DNA of 64,000 nucleotides from Novosphingopyxis iocasae (GCF_014334095.1 NZ_CP060495.1:2790501-2854500), one strand, 5' to 3'. Shown: positions 16,685-25,424, numbered from the stretch's first letter. Numbers and translations: made by a program. The notes: generated by a model not told the origin, from the letters alone.

Positions 16685-17224
16685 ATGGGCCTCGTCACCA
16701 GCACACCGCCCGATCTCGGCCCCGCCGCGCTGGCCGCGCTGAAGCAATATCTGCGCATCACCATCGATGGCGAGGATGCCGCGCTGACCGAGCAACTGCG
16801 CAGCGCCTATGAGCAGTGCGAATGCTTTCTCGGCACCACGCTGATCCTGCGCGATTATGCCGAGTTGCTCACCGCTGGTTCCGGCTGGCAGACGCTGACG
16901 CATCGGCCCGTGCTGTCGATCGAGACGGTCGACGGGCTGCTCGCGGAAGGATCGGATATCGCGCTGCCGGTCGATGCCTATGCGATCGACATTGCCGCGG
17001 ACGGCGGCGGGCGTATCCGGATCGAGCGGCCGGGTGCTGCCGGGAGGGTGCGCGTCCATTACAGCGCGGGAATTGCCGGCCATTGGGAGGGCGTGCCCGA
17101 AACGCTGCGGCAGGGCATCGTGCGGTTGGCGGCGTTCGGCTATTCGGAGCGCTCGGCGCAAGCAGCCGTCCCCGCTGCCGTCACGGCCTTGTGGCGGCCC
17201 TGGCGCCGGGTGGCGATCGCATGA
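16685..17224 (+). CDS. GTA head-tail connector/adaptor (g6 homologue)
   Basis: The protein has 179 residues and resembles the phage gp6-like head-tail connector family. LAALKQYLRITIDGEDAALTE begins the helical bundle, and ECFLGTTLILRDY joins it to a beta insertion. The C-terminal LRQGIVRLAAFGYSERS helix and the WRPWRRVAI tail are typical. It should dock under the portal ring. AAGGAG precedes the ATG at 16685. A longer frame from 16634 begins inside the terminator and is rejected. The stop overlaps the g7-position gene in ATGA. Confidence 0.85.
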   Translation: MGLVTSTPPDLGPAALAALKQYLRITIDGEDAALTEQLRSAYEQCECFLGTTLILRDYAELLTAGSGWQTLTHRPVLSIETVDGLLAEGSDIALPVDAYAIDIAADGGGRIRIERPGAAGRVRVHYSAGIAGHWEGVPETLRQGIVRLAAFGYSERSAQAAVPAAVTALWRPWRRVAIA

Positions 17225-17472
17225 AGGCGGGGCGCATGAGCGGGCTTGCTGGAAGCGGGCGCGCGGCACAGGCGCTGCTGCGGCGCGGTGCGGCGATGGC
17301 GGCGCGGCGAGCCGAGCGGCGCGCAGCGCTGCTGGCGCAGATCTATGGCGATGCGCTGCCCGATGCGCAGGTGTCGCGCGATGCGCGCGGCGTGACCGTG
17401 AAGGCGCGCGGGTTGCTCGCAAGGTTCATGCGCGATGCACGGCTGCGCTGGCCCGGCGGGTGGCTGCGATGA
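17221..17472 (+). CDS. Small GTA protein in the g7 (stopper) position
   Basis: The protein has 83 residues, very basic and rich in Ala and Arg (AAMAARRAERRAALLAQIYG), with a C-terminal strand-like VTVKARGLLARFM. The family is not recognised with certainty. It overlaps the adaptor gene upstream by four bases and the DUF3168 gene downstream by four bases, so it is translated as part of the head-completion block. RcGTA g7 encodes the stopper of the neck, but this protein is shorter, so equivalence is by position only. Confidence 0.7.
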   Translation: MKAGRMSGLAGSGRAAQALLRRGAAMAARRAERRAALLAQIYGDALPDAQVSRDARGVTVKARGLLARFMRDARLRWPGGWLR

Positions 17473-17855
17473 GCGCCGCGACCTTGCTGCGTGAGGCTGC
17501 CTTGGCCGCGCTGCGTGCCGATCCGCTGCTGAGCGCGCGGCTGAACGGCGTCTACGACAGCGTGCCTCCCGGCGCGCAGCCGCCCTTCACCTATCTGCCC
17601 GATATCCTGTCGGTCGATTGGGGCACCAAGACCGCGCGGGGCCGCGAGCTGCGGCTCGGCGTCATGGTTGAAGCTCCCGAGGCGAAAGCGCTGCCGGACC
17701 TGGCGGACGCCGCCGAAGCCGCGATCCTCGCGCTGCCGCCGGACCTGCCCGGCTGGCGCATCGCCAGCTGCGTGTATCTGCGCAGCCTTGCGAGCGATGA
17801 GGGCAAGCAGCGCCGCCGCCTGATCGAATTTCGGGTGCGGATGCTGGAAGGTTGA
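17469..17855 (+). CDS. DUF3168 tail terminator protein (g8 homologue)
   Basis: The protein has 128 residues of the DUF3168/gp17-like tail completion family. AALRADPLLSARLNGVYDSV at the N-terminus and PPFTYLPDILSVDWGTKT in the middle are characteristic. LRLGVMVEAPEAKALPDLAD precedes the terminal strand region RRRLIEFRVRMLEG. It should form the ring that ends tail-tube growth and joins the neck. The start overlaps the previous stop. The next gene on this strand begins 354 bases later because an antisense gene lies between. Confidence 0.88.
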   Translation: MSAATLLREAALAALRADPLLSARLNGVYDSVPPGAQPPFTYLPDILSVDWGTKTARGRELRLGVMVEAPEAKALPDLADAAEAAILALPPDLPGWRIASCVYLRSLASDEGKQRRRLIEFRVRMLEG

Positions 17856-17888
17856 CGCGGCCGAACGCCAAGCCAGCCGCAGCGGACC

Positions 17889-18158
17889 TTATTCCGCCGG
17901 TTCGGCGGGCGCTTCGAGCTTGGGAGGCGCTTCGCAAAGCTCCGGCACCTTTTCGCCGGCGTCCGCCTTCTCGTCGAGCACCGCCTGCGCGGCGAAAACG
18001 CCTTGTGCCTTGGCTGCTTCGCTCTGCCCGAGAACGGGCACGATGCGCTCTGCGGGTACGCAGGATCGGATCGTCGTCGGTTCCGGCTGCGGGGCGGGCT
18101 CGGGCGCTTCTTGAGCACCAGCGGCGGCGAGCGCGCTCGCCATCAGAAAAATCATCAT
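17889..18158 (-). CDS. Small secreted Pro/Glu-rich protein, antisense within GTA cluster
   Basis: The protein has 89 residues. The first ~16 residues (MMIFLMASALAAAGAQEA) look like a signal peptide with an AQEA-type cleavage region. The mature part is Pro-, Glu- and Ala-rich with two cysteines (IRSCVPAE and ELCEAPP) that could form a disulphide. GAGGAT lies about eight bases before the ATG at 18158, a real ribosome site. It is encoded opposite to the GTA genes, between the tail terminator and the major tail protein. I do not recognise the family; it may be cargo unrelated to the particle. Confidence 0.65.
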   Translation of the reverse strand: MMIFLMASALAAAGAQEAPEPAPQPEPTTIRSCVPAERIVPVLGQSEAAKAQGVFAAQAVLDEKADAGEKVPELCEAPPKLEAPAEPAE

Positions 18159-18209
18159 TTCGTCATCCTCTTGGTGACGGACTTAGCCGAAAATCGAAGG
18201 AGAACCAAT

Positions 18210-18617
18210 ATGCCGGCCGAAAAGGGCAGTGCCTTTCTACTCAAGATCGGCGATGGGGCGGCGAGCCCCGCTTACGCCACCATCGCGGGTCTGCGCACCA
18301 CGCAGCTGTCGATCAATGGCGAGGCGGTGAACGTCACCAGCAAGGATAGCGGTGGCTGGCGTGAGCTGCTGTCGGGCGCGGGCGTACGCTCCGTCAGCGT
18401 TTCGGGCGCGGGTATTTTCACCGGCTCGGACGCCGAAACGCGGCTGCGCGCCCACGCGCTGGGCGGCGTGATCGACGACTATGAACTGAGGTTCGAGAGC
18501 GGCGAACGGATGCGCGGGCGGTTCCTGGTCAGCCGCCTCGATTATGCCGGCGATTATAATGGCGAGCGCAATTACACGCTGAGCCTGGAAAGCTCCGGCG
18601 CGGTAGCGAGCTTGTGA
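18210..18617 (+). CDS. GTA major tail (tube) protein, TP901-1 family (g9 homologue)
   Basis: The protein has 135 residues. It builds the tail tube of the particle. Typical features are MPAEKGSAFLLKIGDG at the N-terminus, TTQLSINGEAVNVTSKDSGG, WRELLSGAGVRSVSVSG, and the terminal GERNYTLSLESSG. This strand pattern is that of phage major tail protein TP901-1. AAGGAG precedes the ATG by about eight bases. The frame continues upstream to 18003, but that portion overlaps the antisense gene and lacks a ribosome site. The stop overlaps the GTG start of g10. Confidence 0.93.
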   Translation: MPAEKGSAFLLKIGDGAASPAYATIAGLRTTQLSINGEAVNVTSKDSGGWRELLSGAGVRSVSVSGAGIFTGSDAETRLRAHALGGVIDDYELRFESGERMRGRFLVSRLDYAGDYNGERNYTLSLESSGAVASL

Positions 18618-18928
18618 GCGTGGCGGCAAACCCCGCGCGGGGCGAAGCTTCGGTGCGTATCGGGGGCGAAGCGTTGCGACTGCGCCCGAGCTTTGCCGCG
18701 CTGGTGGCGGCGGAGGAAGAACTCGGCCCGCTGTTCGCGCTGGTCGAGCGCGCCGCGGCGGGGGAGCTTCGGCTCGGTGAACTGGCCGCGCTGTTCTGGC
18801 ATTGCCTGGCCGATGGGCCGGAGAGCCTCACCCGCGAACGCTTCGGCGAGGCGTTGGCGGAGGCGGGCCTTGCCGCGCTGACCCCGGCGCTCCGCGTGCT
18901 GCTGAAGCAGATCTTGCAGGGGCGGTGA
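18614..18928 (+). CDS. GTA gp10-like tail assembly protein
   Basis: The protein has 104 residues and starts at GTG, overlapping the tail tube stop. It matches the GTA-gp10 family: an N-terminal strand pair (ASVRIGGEALRLRPSFAAL) followed by helices (LGELAALFWHCLADGP and FGEALAEAGLAALTPALRVLL). Together with the next small ORF it occupies the place of the siphophage tail-assembly chaperone pair, which in many phages is made by frameshifting but here is two separate genes. Expected role: chaperoning the tape measure during tail assembly. Confidence 0.85.
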   Translation: MSVAANPARGEASVRIGGEALRLRPSFAALVAAEEELGPLFALVERAAAGELRLGELAALFWHCLADGPESLTRERFGEALAEAGLAALTPALRVLLKQILQGR

Positions 18929-18932
18929 GGGG

Positions 18933-19112
18933 GTGACCTTCGCCGACAGTGCCCTGCGCTTGTCCGCGCTCGCCGCGCACTGGCTTCACTGGCGGCCGGA
19001 TGATTTCTGGACGGCAACGCCTGCCGAACTGGCAGCCATCCTTTTGCCGCCCGGCGAAACGCATGCGCCGCCCGATCTCGACGATCTGATGGAAAGATTT
19101 CCCGATGGATGA
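18933..19112 (+). CDS. Small tail assembly chaperone (g10.1 homologue)
   Basis: This 59-residue protein starts at GTG at 18933, five bases after the g10 stop, and ends at TGA 19110-19112, overlapping the g11 start by eight bases. The sequence contains WRPDDFWTATPAELAAIL, the hallmark of the small GTA/phage tail assembly chaperone family (Phage_TAC_6/rcc01693 type), and ends in an acidic helix LDDLMERF. It is easily missed because of its size and GTG start. Confidence 0.82.
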   Translation: MTFADSALRLSALAAHWLHWRPDDFWTATPAELAAILLPPGETHAPPDLDDLMERFPDG

Positions 19113-19671
19113 AGAACTGGAAACGCTGGTGATCGGCGTGCGCGCCGACACGCAAGGTTTTGCGCGTGATGTGCAGTCGATGCGCGCGCAGCTCGACGGG
19201 CCGATGGCGGACGGCATGGAGCGGGCGGGACGCGCCTTGGAACGCGGACTGAGCGCCGCCATCCGGCGTGGTCAGTTCGGTTTTGAGGAGCTGAAGGCCG
19301 TGGCGCTTTCCGTGCTGGACGAGATCGCCAGCGCCGCCATCCGCGCAGGCATCGGATCGCTGCTGGGGGGTTCGGGCGGGGGAGGCGCTGGCGCGGCGCT
19401 CGGCGGTATTGTCGGTCAACTGCTCGGCGCGCCGGGCCGTGCGACCGGCGGACCGGTGTCGCCCGGCCGGGCTTACCGCGTGGGCGAGCGCGGGCCGGAA
19501 TGGTTCGTGCCGACAACCAGCGGGCGGGTCGAGGCGACAGGTGCCGCCGCGCCCGCGCCCGTGGTGAACCTCACCGTCCACATCGCCGATCGTGCGGGCA
19601 GCGCCCCGCAAGCGCTGCAACGTTCCAGCCGCCAGGTGGCGCAGGCAGTGAAGCGCGCGCTCGAGGCTTAG
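19105..19671 (+). CDS. GTA tail tape measure protein (g11 homologue)
   Basis: The protein has 188 residues. The N-terminal helical part begins MDEELETLVIGVRADTQGFA and runs through SAAIRRGQFGFEELKAVALS. A Gly-rich hydrophobic middle (LLGGSGGGGAGAALGG) could span a membrane. It then carries GPVSPGRAYRVGERGPEWFV, the conserved GTA tape measure segment. The C-terminal end is helical. Tape measure length sets tail length, so the tail should be short. The start overlaps g10.1. Confidence 0.9.
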   Translation: MDEELETLVIGVRADTQGFARDVQSMRAQLDGPMADGMERAGRALERGLSAAIRRGQFGFEELKAVALSVLDEIASAAIRAGIGSLLGGSGGGGAGAALGGIVGQLLGAPGRATGGPVSPGRAYRVGERGPEWFVPTTSGRVEATGAAAPAPVVNLTVHIADRAGSAPQALQRSSRQVAQAVKRALEA

Positions 19672-19697
19672 AAACGCCATTTTCGGGAGAAATCCTC

Positions 19698-22022
19698 ATG
19701 CCCCACTGGCTGGCCCGCCCGGACCATGCTGCCGCGGTAGAGCAGGGCCATATGGCCCGCTTCGATGCGCGGTTCTGGACGGTCAATTTTCCGCGCCCGA
19801 TGATGGCGTCCACCGTCACCACCGGCCCCGGTGCGCTGCGCGTCGATGCGGTGTTCTATAATAGCGACGACCTCGCCGGGTTGATTTGGGAGAGCGAGGA
19901 TCGCTGGGACCATCCGCTGCTCGCCTATGAAACGGTGCGCGATTATTCGCGGCTGACGCTGCGCTTCCATTGGCGCTCCACCGGCCTGATGCCGCTCGAT
20001 GCGATCAACGGGCCGACGTTGACGATCGAGGGGCGCGATGCGGCGGGAAGCCCGCGCAGCTGGTATGTGCGCCTGTGGAACTATGCCGTCGGCACGGCGC
20101 AGGACGCGGCCATCACGCTGCCGTTCCAGACGCTGGCGGGCGGTTTCCTGCTGCCGGGAGAGGCCGATCCGGTGTATCCCAAGGACATCGACCGGATGTT
20201 CATCTCGCTGGTGCCGCCGGGCTATACCGGCGAGGCGGGGCGGCTTGTCCAGCCTGCCGAGGCGCGGGTGGAGATCAGCGATATCGCCTGCGACGGTGAG
20301 CGCGCGGTGATCGGCATCGCCGATGCCATGCTGCCCGAACATGCGCTGCGCATGGCGACGGGTTATGACGATGCGTACAATCAGAGCCCCGAGCGGCTGC
20401 TGCGCCAAATCCGGGCGCTCGGCTATCGCGGGATCATCAACCATTATGTCGGAATGAGCCATTATTTCCGGCTCGAGAGCAGCGGGCCGGGACTCTATGT
20501 TTCGCTGGCCGGCGGCACGCTCAATGCCCCGTGCAGCGCCTGGCACCGCGACTTCGTAGGCCGCGCCCTGGCGATGGGGTTCGAGACGATATTCTCGCTC
20601 AGCTTCGAACTGTTCGACGCGCATTGCTGGAACGACTGGAAGCAGCGCGCAGAAAATGGCGATCCGGCGCTCACCGGCTGGGAGCCGCCGTCCACTTTGC
20701 TCTCGCCCGCGCATGGCGGCGCGATGGGCTATCTGCGCGCCGTGGGCCGCGCCTTTGCCGCGATCCAGCGCGATGCAGGGCAGGCGGTGCGCTTCCAGAT
20801 CGGCGAGCCATGGTGGTGGATCATGCCGGACAGGCGCATCTGCCTGTACGATGCGGCGGCGTGGAATGCCTTCGGCAGCGATATCGTCTCGATCCCGTCG
20901 ATCGACGGCGCGAAGACGGCGGCGCAGCAGGCGATGCTTGACCGCGCGGGAGAAATGCTGGCCGATGCCACCGCCGCACTGGCCGATGCGGTACGGGATG
21001 AGGCGGGCAGCGCAGGGGCCACGCTCTATCTGCTGGTCTATCTGCCCACCGTGCTGGACGCTGCCGCCCCCGATGCCCGGCGCGCCAATGTGCCGATCGG
21101 CTGGTCCGCCCCGGCCTTCGATGTCCTCCAGTTGGAGGATTATGACTGGACCGTCGCCGCCAACCATGCCGGCACTGAAAGCGGCGTCGCCGCGATGACT
21201 GCGCGGCTCGGCTATCCGCTGGCCGCGCAGGAGTTTTTCGCGGGCTTTGTGCTGAAACCGGAAGACGCGCCGCAATGGCAGGCCATCGCCCGCGCGATCG
21301 ATCTGGCCGAGGCGCGCACGCCGGGCCGCAACTATGTCTGGGCGCTGCCGCAGGTGGCGCGCGACGGCTTCACCTATTTTCAGCTGGAGGAGGACGCCAT
21401 GCGCGGCTTCGATGATGTGCGCTTTCCGATCGCAATCGGGCGGCACGCCACAGTCACGTCGGAATTTTCGACCGGTATCGTCACCACGCTCTCCGGGCGC
21501 GAACGCCGGACGAGCGACTGGGCCGATGCGCGGCTCGCCTTCGATGCCGGGCCGGGGGTGCGCAGCGATGCCGATGCTGCGGAGCTAATCGCCTTTTTCC
21601 GCGCGCGGCGCGGCGCGGCGATCGGCTTTCGCTTCACCGATCCCAGCGACAGCAGCTCCGCCGGGATGAATGATGAGCCGGGTCCGTTCGATCAGCGCAT
21701 CGGCACCGGCGATGGGCTGGCGACCGACTTTCCGTTGGTGAAGATTTATGGCGCGGGGGAGGCGGAGCAGCAGCGGCGGATCACGCGCCCCGTCGCGGGC
21801 ACGCTGCGCGCCGGCATCGGCGGCGTGGAAACGCAGGGCTTCACGGTGCAGCCGCTCGGGTTCTTACGCTTCGACACGCCGCCGTCGGATGGGGCCGCAA
21901 TCACCGCGGGCTTCCGCTTCGACGTTCCCGTGCGCTTCGCCGAAGACCGCCTCGATATCGCCAACGCCACCCACGGTGCCGCCGATATCGCCAGCGTGCC
22001 GCTGATTGAGGTGAAGGAGTAA
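19698..22022 (+). CDS. DUF2460 distal tail protein with large N-terminal domain (g12 homologue)
   Basis: The protein has 774 residues. The C-terminal ~200 residues, from FPIAIGRHATVTSEFSTGIV at about 575, are the DUF2460 (TIGR02217) domain of RcGTA g12, the distal tail protein. The first ~570 residues are extra. They begin with a beta-rich part (residues 1-220) and continue with alternating strands and helices typical of a TIM barrel. QIGEPWWW (Glu370) and LQLEDYDW (Glu480) lie where a retaining glycosidase would carry its acid/base and nucleophile. Large g12 proteins are usual in sphingomonad GTAs, but the N-terminal function is not established. GGGAGA precedes the ATG; the frame's extension to 19500 overlaps g11. 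Confidence 0.88.
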   Translation: MPHWLARPDHAAAVEQGHMARFDARFWTVNFPRPMMASTVTTGPGALRVDAVFYNSDDLAGLIWESEDRWDHPLLAYETVRDYSRLTLRFHWRSTGLMPLDAINGPTLTIEGRDAAGSPRSWYVRLWNYAVGTAQDAAITLPFQTLAGGFLLPGEADPVYPKDIDRMFISLVPPGYTGEAGRLVQPAEARVEISDIACDGERAVIGIADAMLPEHALRMATGYDDAYNQSPERLLRQIRALGYRGIINHYVGMSHYFRLESSGPGLYVSLAGGTLNAPCSAWHRDFVGRALAMGFETIFSLSFELFDAHCWNDWKQRAENGDPALTGWEPPSTLLSPAHGGAMGYLRAVGRAFAAIQRDAGQAVRFQIGEPWWWIMPDRRICLYDAAAWNAFGSDIVSIPSIDGAKTAAQQAMLDRAGEMLADATAALADAVRDEAGSAGATLYLLVYLPTVLDAAAPDARRANVPIGWSAPAFDVLQLEDYDWTVAANHAGTESGVAAMTARLGYPLAAQEFFAGFVLKPEDAPQWQAIARAIDLAEARTPGRNYVWALPQVARDGFTYFQLEEDAMRGFDDVRFPIAIGRHATVTSEFSTGIVTTLSGRERRTSDWADARLAFDAGPGVRSDADAAELIAFFRARRGAAIGFRFTDPSDSSSAGMNDEPGPFDQRIGTGDGLATDFPLVKIYGAGEAEQQRRITRPVAGTLRAGIGGVETQGFTVQPLGFLRFDTPPSDGAAITAGFRFDVPVRFAEDRLDIANATHGAADIASVPLIEVKE

Positions 22023-22026
22023 GGCC

Positions 22027-22839
22027 ATGCTCCACTGGCTCGACGAACCATGCGCCACCACGGCTTATGCCTGGACGATGATCCGGCGGGACGGGGTGGC
22101 GCTGGGTTTTACATCGCATGATCGCGATCTGGTGATCGACGGGCTGCTGCACCGGGCGGGACCCGGCATGGTGCCGAGCGCGATCGTTGAGACCGCGAAA
22201 CTGGAAGGCGATGGGCTCGATATCGACGGCGGGCTCAGCAGCACTGCGATCAGCGAGGCCGATCTGGACGCGGGGCGCTGGGACGGGGCCACGCTCGAAA
22301 TACAGCTGGTCGACTGGACCGACACCGCGAACCGCCGCTCGCTTGCCAAGGGTGAGCTGGGAGAACTCAGCCGCAGCGGCGGGGCGTTTAGGGCGGAGCT
22401 GCGCGGCCCGGCCGCCGCGCTGGACCGGCCGGTGGCACCGCGCACATCGCCCGGCTGCCGCGCCGTCTTTGCTGGTCCCGAATGCGGGCTCGATCCGGCG
22501 CAGTACACGCGCGAATTTCAGGTTACGGTAGCGCAGGACGAACGGCTGGAGATTGCAGGACTGCCCGACGGCGCGCGCTATCGCTTCGGGCGGCTGCGCT
22601 TCCTTTCCGGCGCTGCATGCGGACTGAACCACGATATCGCCGACGGGTCGGGCGCTGTGATCTGGCTGGCGGAGCCGCCTCGGCTGCCGCTCGCCCCGGG
22701 GGTGCGCGTGGCACTGATCGAAGGCTGCGACCGGTCGATCGGCACCTGCGCGGGCCGTTTCGGCAATGCCGTCAACTTCCGCGGCGAGCCGCCTCTGCCG
22801 GGCAATGATCTGCTTACCCGTTATCCGGGTGGGCGCTGA
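22027..22839 (+). CDS. DUF2163 tail hub protein with cysteine cluster (g13 homologue)
   Basis: The protein has 270 residues. It corresponds to the GTA hub, shown in RcGTA structures to hold an iron-sulfur cluster. Four cysteines fit that site: Cys144 and Cys153 in PGCRAVFAGPECGLD, Cys234 and Cys241 in EGCDRSIGTC. Other family marks are LGFTSHDRDLVIDG near the N-terminus and FGNAVNFRGEPPLPGND near the C-terminus. It lies four bases after g12 and overlaps the NlpC gene by one base (ATGA). It should form the baseplate hub, with the distal tail protein above it. Confidence 0.92.
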   Translation: MLHWLDEPCATTAYAWTMIRRDGVALGFTSHDRDLVIDGLLHRAGPGMVPSAIVETAKLEGDGLDIDGGLSSTAISEADLDAGRWDGATLEIQLVDWTDTANRRSLAKGELGELSRSGGAFRAELRGPAAALDRPVAPRTSPGCRAVFAGPECGLDPAQYTREFQVTVAQDERLEIAGLPDGARYRFGRLRFLSGAACGLNHDIADGSGAVIWLAEPPRLPLAPGVRVALIEGCDRSIGTCAGRFGNAVNFRGEPPLPGNDLLTRYPGGR

Positions 22840-23240
22840 TGAACCGGCAGGACATCTGCAACCGTGCCCTGGCATTGGTCGGCACACGCTTCCGGATTGG
22901 CGGGCGCGACCGCGCGAGCGGGCTGGATTGCATCGGCCTTGCTGCGATGGCGCTAGGCCGGGAGCTGCCGCTGCCATCGGGCTATCGCTTGCAGGGCGCT
23001 TCTGCGGATCGCTGGCACCGCTGGTTTGACCGGCACCAGTTTATCAAAGTGAAGCGGGCGTCGGAGCCCGGCGATCTGGTGCTGGTGCGCGCAGGGCCGG
23101 TCCAGTTTCATCTGCTGATCGCGGTGCCGGACGGCTTCGTTCACGCCCATGCGGGCCTGCGCCATGTAGTGTTTTTACCCGGCGACCCCCTTTGGCCAAT
23201 TGTTTCGGTCTGGCGCGCGCCGTTCATTTCCGGAGATTGA
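22839..23240 (+). CDS. NlpC/P60 family tail peptidase (g14 homologue)
   Basis: The protein has 133 residues and is a cell-wall hydrolase of the particle. Cys31 in GLDCIGL is the catalytic nucleophile and His92 in VQFHLLI the base, with the HAHAG segment completing the site. It should cut peptidoglycan crosslinks so DNA can enter the recipient cell. The fold is the compact NlpC/P60 domain without extra binding modules. The ATG overlaps the g13 stop and g15 follows three bases later. All catalytic residues are present. Confidence 0.92.
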   Translation: MNRQDICNRALALVGTRFRIGGRDRASGLDCIGLAAMALGRELPLPSGYRLQGASADRWHRWFDRHQFIKVKRASEPGDLVLVRAGPVQFHLLIAVPDGFVHAHAGLRHVVFLPGDPLWPIVSVWRAPFISGD

Positions 23241-23243
23241 CGC

Positions 23244-25412
23244 ATGGCGACCATCGTCTTCAACGCCGTCGGCTTTGCGCTGGGCGGCCCGATCGGTGCT
23301 GCCCTCGGCAGCCTTGCCGGACGCGCGCTGGATCAGACCATATTCGGCGGGCCGAAGGGCAGGGAAGGGCCGCGTCTGAAGGAGCTGGACGTGCAAACGT
23401 CGAGCTATGGCAGCGAAATTCCGGCCATGTTCGGCACCATGCGCGTGGCGGGCACGGTAATCTGGGCAACGCCGCTCAACGAACATGTCAGCAGCGATGG
23501 CGGCGGCAAAAGTCGGCCGAGCCAGACCAATTACAGCTATAGCGCGAGCCTTGCGGTCGCGCTGTCTTCTCGCCCGGCGGCGCAGGTCGGGAGGATATGG
23601 GCGGACGGCAATCTGCTGCGCGGCGCGGGCGGGGATTTCAAGGTGGAAACCGGCTTTCGTTTCCACACCGGCCATGGCGATCAAACAGCAGACCCATTGA
23701 TTGCGCAGGCGGAAGGAGCCGAGGCGCCGGCCTTTCGCGGAATTGCCTTTGCCGTGTTCGAGGATCTGCAGCTCGCCGATTACGGCAACCGCATCCCGTC
23801 GCTGAGCTTCGAGCTGATCGAGCGCGACGGATCGGTGCGTCTGGTGGAGATCGCGCGAGAGGCGAGTGCGAGCTACGTGGACGGAGATGCCGGCGATCAG
23901 GTGGGCGGCTTCGCGCTGGCTGGCAGTGCGCGGGATGCCGTCTCTTTGATTGCCGAGAGCGCGGCCCTTCGTCTCTCCCGCGATATGGCCGGATACCGGT
24001 TCGATGACGAACCTGTTTCCATCGGCAGTGCGGGAGACCCGGTCATCGCGATCGGGCGTGAAGCCGTAGACAGGCCGCAGCGCAGCCGCGCGCCGCTCGC
24101 TAATTTTCCGGCGGCGGTGGAGCTTCGCTATTATGACCCCGCGCGGGACTATCAGGCGGGATTGCAACGTGCGCGGCGATCCGGAGGCGGGCAAGACGTG
24201 CGGCGGCTCGATTTTCCGGCGGCCATGGACGCGGACGGGGCCGCGAAGCTGGCGGAAACACTTGCCCGGCGCTCTGGCGCGGAGCGTGAGCAACTGCGTA
24301 TCGCCGTACCTTATGGCGAGCAGGAGCCACGCGCCGGGCGCACGCTGGCGTTTGGCGGAGCAATCTGGGCTATCACCGAAGTCGAGCACCGCCGCGGTGC
24401 GATGATGCTCACCGCACGCGCGTTGGGAGCACGCACTCCAATCACTGCAACGGCGGTTCCCGGTCGTGCGATCCGAGAGGTGGACGAGGTGCACGGGCCG
24501 ACAACGCTGCGATTGGTGGAGTTGCCCGATATCACCCGACGTGGCGTGGACCGACCGTTTGTCGCCGTCGCCGCCAATGGCGCGCAGGCGGGTTGGCGGC
24601 GCGCTGCGCTGTCGATCGGCCCGTCGATCGATGCGCTGCGACCAATCGGCCCGACTTCGCCCGCCGCCGTGATGGGCGTACTCGAAACCCCGCTTGCGCG
24701 CGGCAGTTTCGGCCTAGTTGATGTCAGGCAAACCGTGATCATCCATTTGATCCGGGACGACCTTGCCCTCCGTGACGCTGACCCCCAGGCGCTTTTTACA
24801 GGCGCTAATCTCGCATCCATTGGAGGTGAAGTCGTCCAGTTCGAGCGTGCCGTCGCGCTGGGCGGCGGGCGTTACCGGATCGAGCGTCTCCATCGCGGCC
24901 TTTTCGGGAGTGCGGCGAATGGAGCGACAGTGGGTGCGGTTTTCCTGCTTCTGGAGATTGGCAGAATGCGGTTGCTGGACGAACCGGAGATTGCTGCCGG
25001 ATTGCCGCTCGTCGCCACCGCGGTTGGCGTGGGCGATACAACCCCGGCCGTCGAACGGCTGACGTTGGATGGCCGCGCGACCTTACCACTCGCGCCCGTA
25101 CATTTGACCGCAATATCGCAGGCCGACGGGGCTTTGAACATCGGTTGGGTCCGTCGCTCGCGCATCGGTGCCGACTGGTCGCTCCAGGTGGAACCACCGC
25201 TTGGCGAGGATGTGGAGCGCTATCGGATTGCGATCAGCGGGGCCGGTGGCGTCTCTCTTGTCGATGATGAGTGCGCCGGGCCGGCTTATGCGATCGCGTC
25301 AGCTACCGTCGTGGCGTGGCGCGAGCATGGGCGTTCGCCGATTAGGATCGCGGTGCGCCAGATCGGGCGCCACGGGCCTTCTACCGCTGCTGAATTCACC
25401 TACCCTCTCTAA
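23244..25412 (+). CDS. GTA host-specificity/megatron tail protein (g15 homologue), short form
   Basis: The protein has 722 residues. It begins with a hydrophobic Gly/Ala-rich segment (AVGFALGGPIGAALGSLAG) also seen at the start of RcGTA gp15, then continues as a Phage-tail_3-type protein (SYGSEIPAMFGTMRVAGTVI and ITEVEHRRGAMMLTARAL). The C-terminal third is beta-rich, with fibronectin-like or carbohydrate-binding folds likely. RcGTA gp15 is about 1300 residues and contains a TIM-barrel-like domain; no such insert is seen here. It forms the tail tip that touches the recipient cell. The gene follows the NlpC gene by three bases. Confidence 0.9.
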   Translation: MATIVFNAVGFALGGPIGAALGSLAGRALDQTIFGGPKGREGPRLKELDVQTSSYGSEIPAMFGTMRVAGTVIWATPLNEHVSSDGGGKSRPSQTNYSYSASLAVALSSRPAAQVGRIWADGNLLRGAGGDFKVETGFRFHTGHGDQTADPLIAQAEGAEAPAFRGIAFAVFEDLQLADYGNRIPSLSFELIERDGSVRLVEIAREASASYVDGDAGDQVGGFALAGSARDAVSLIAESAALRLSRDMAGYRFDDEPVSIGSAGDPVIAIGREAVDRPQRSRAPLANFPAAVELRYYDPARDYQAGLQRARRSGGGQDVRRLDFPAAMDADGAAKLAETLARRSGAEREQLRIAVPYGEQEPRAGRTLAFGGAIWAITEVEHRRGAMMLTARALGARTPITATAVPGRAIREVDEVHGPTTLRLVELPDITRRGVDRPFVAVAANGAQAGWRRAALSIGPSIDALRPIGPTSPAAVMGVLETPLARGSFGLVDVRQTVIIHLIRDDLALRDADPQALFTGANLASIGGEVVQFERAVALGGGRYRIERLHRGLFGSAANGATVGAVFLLLEIGRMRLLDEPEIAAGLPLVATAVGVGDTTPAVERLTLDGRATLPLAPVHLTAISQADGALNIGWVRRSRIGADWSLQVEPPLGEDVERYRIAISGAGGVSLVDDECAGPAYAIASATVVAWREHGRSPIRIAVRQIGRHGPSTAAEFTYPL

Positions 25413-25424
25413 ACGGAGATTATC

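Noticed and set aside
19668-21446. 592-codon minus-strand frame opposite g12
   Set aside because: Composition is Arg/His/Gly-rich without motifs, no ribosome site, and the plus strand encodes the g12 homologue.
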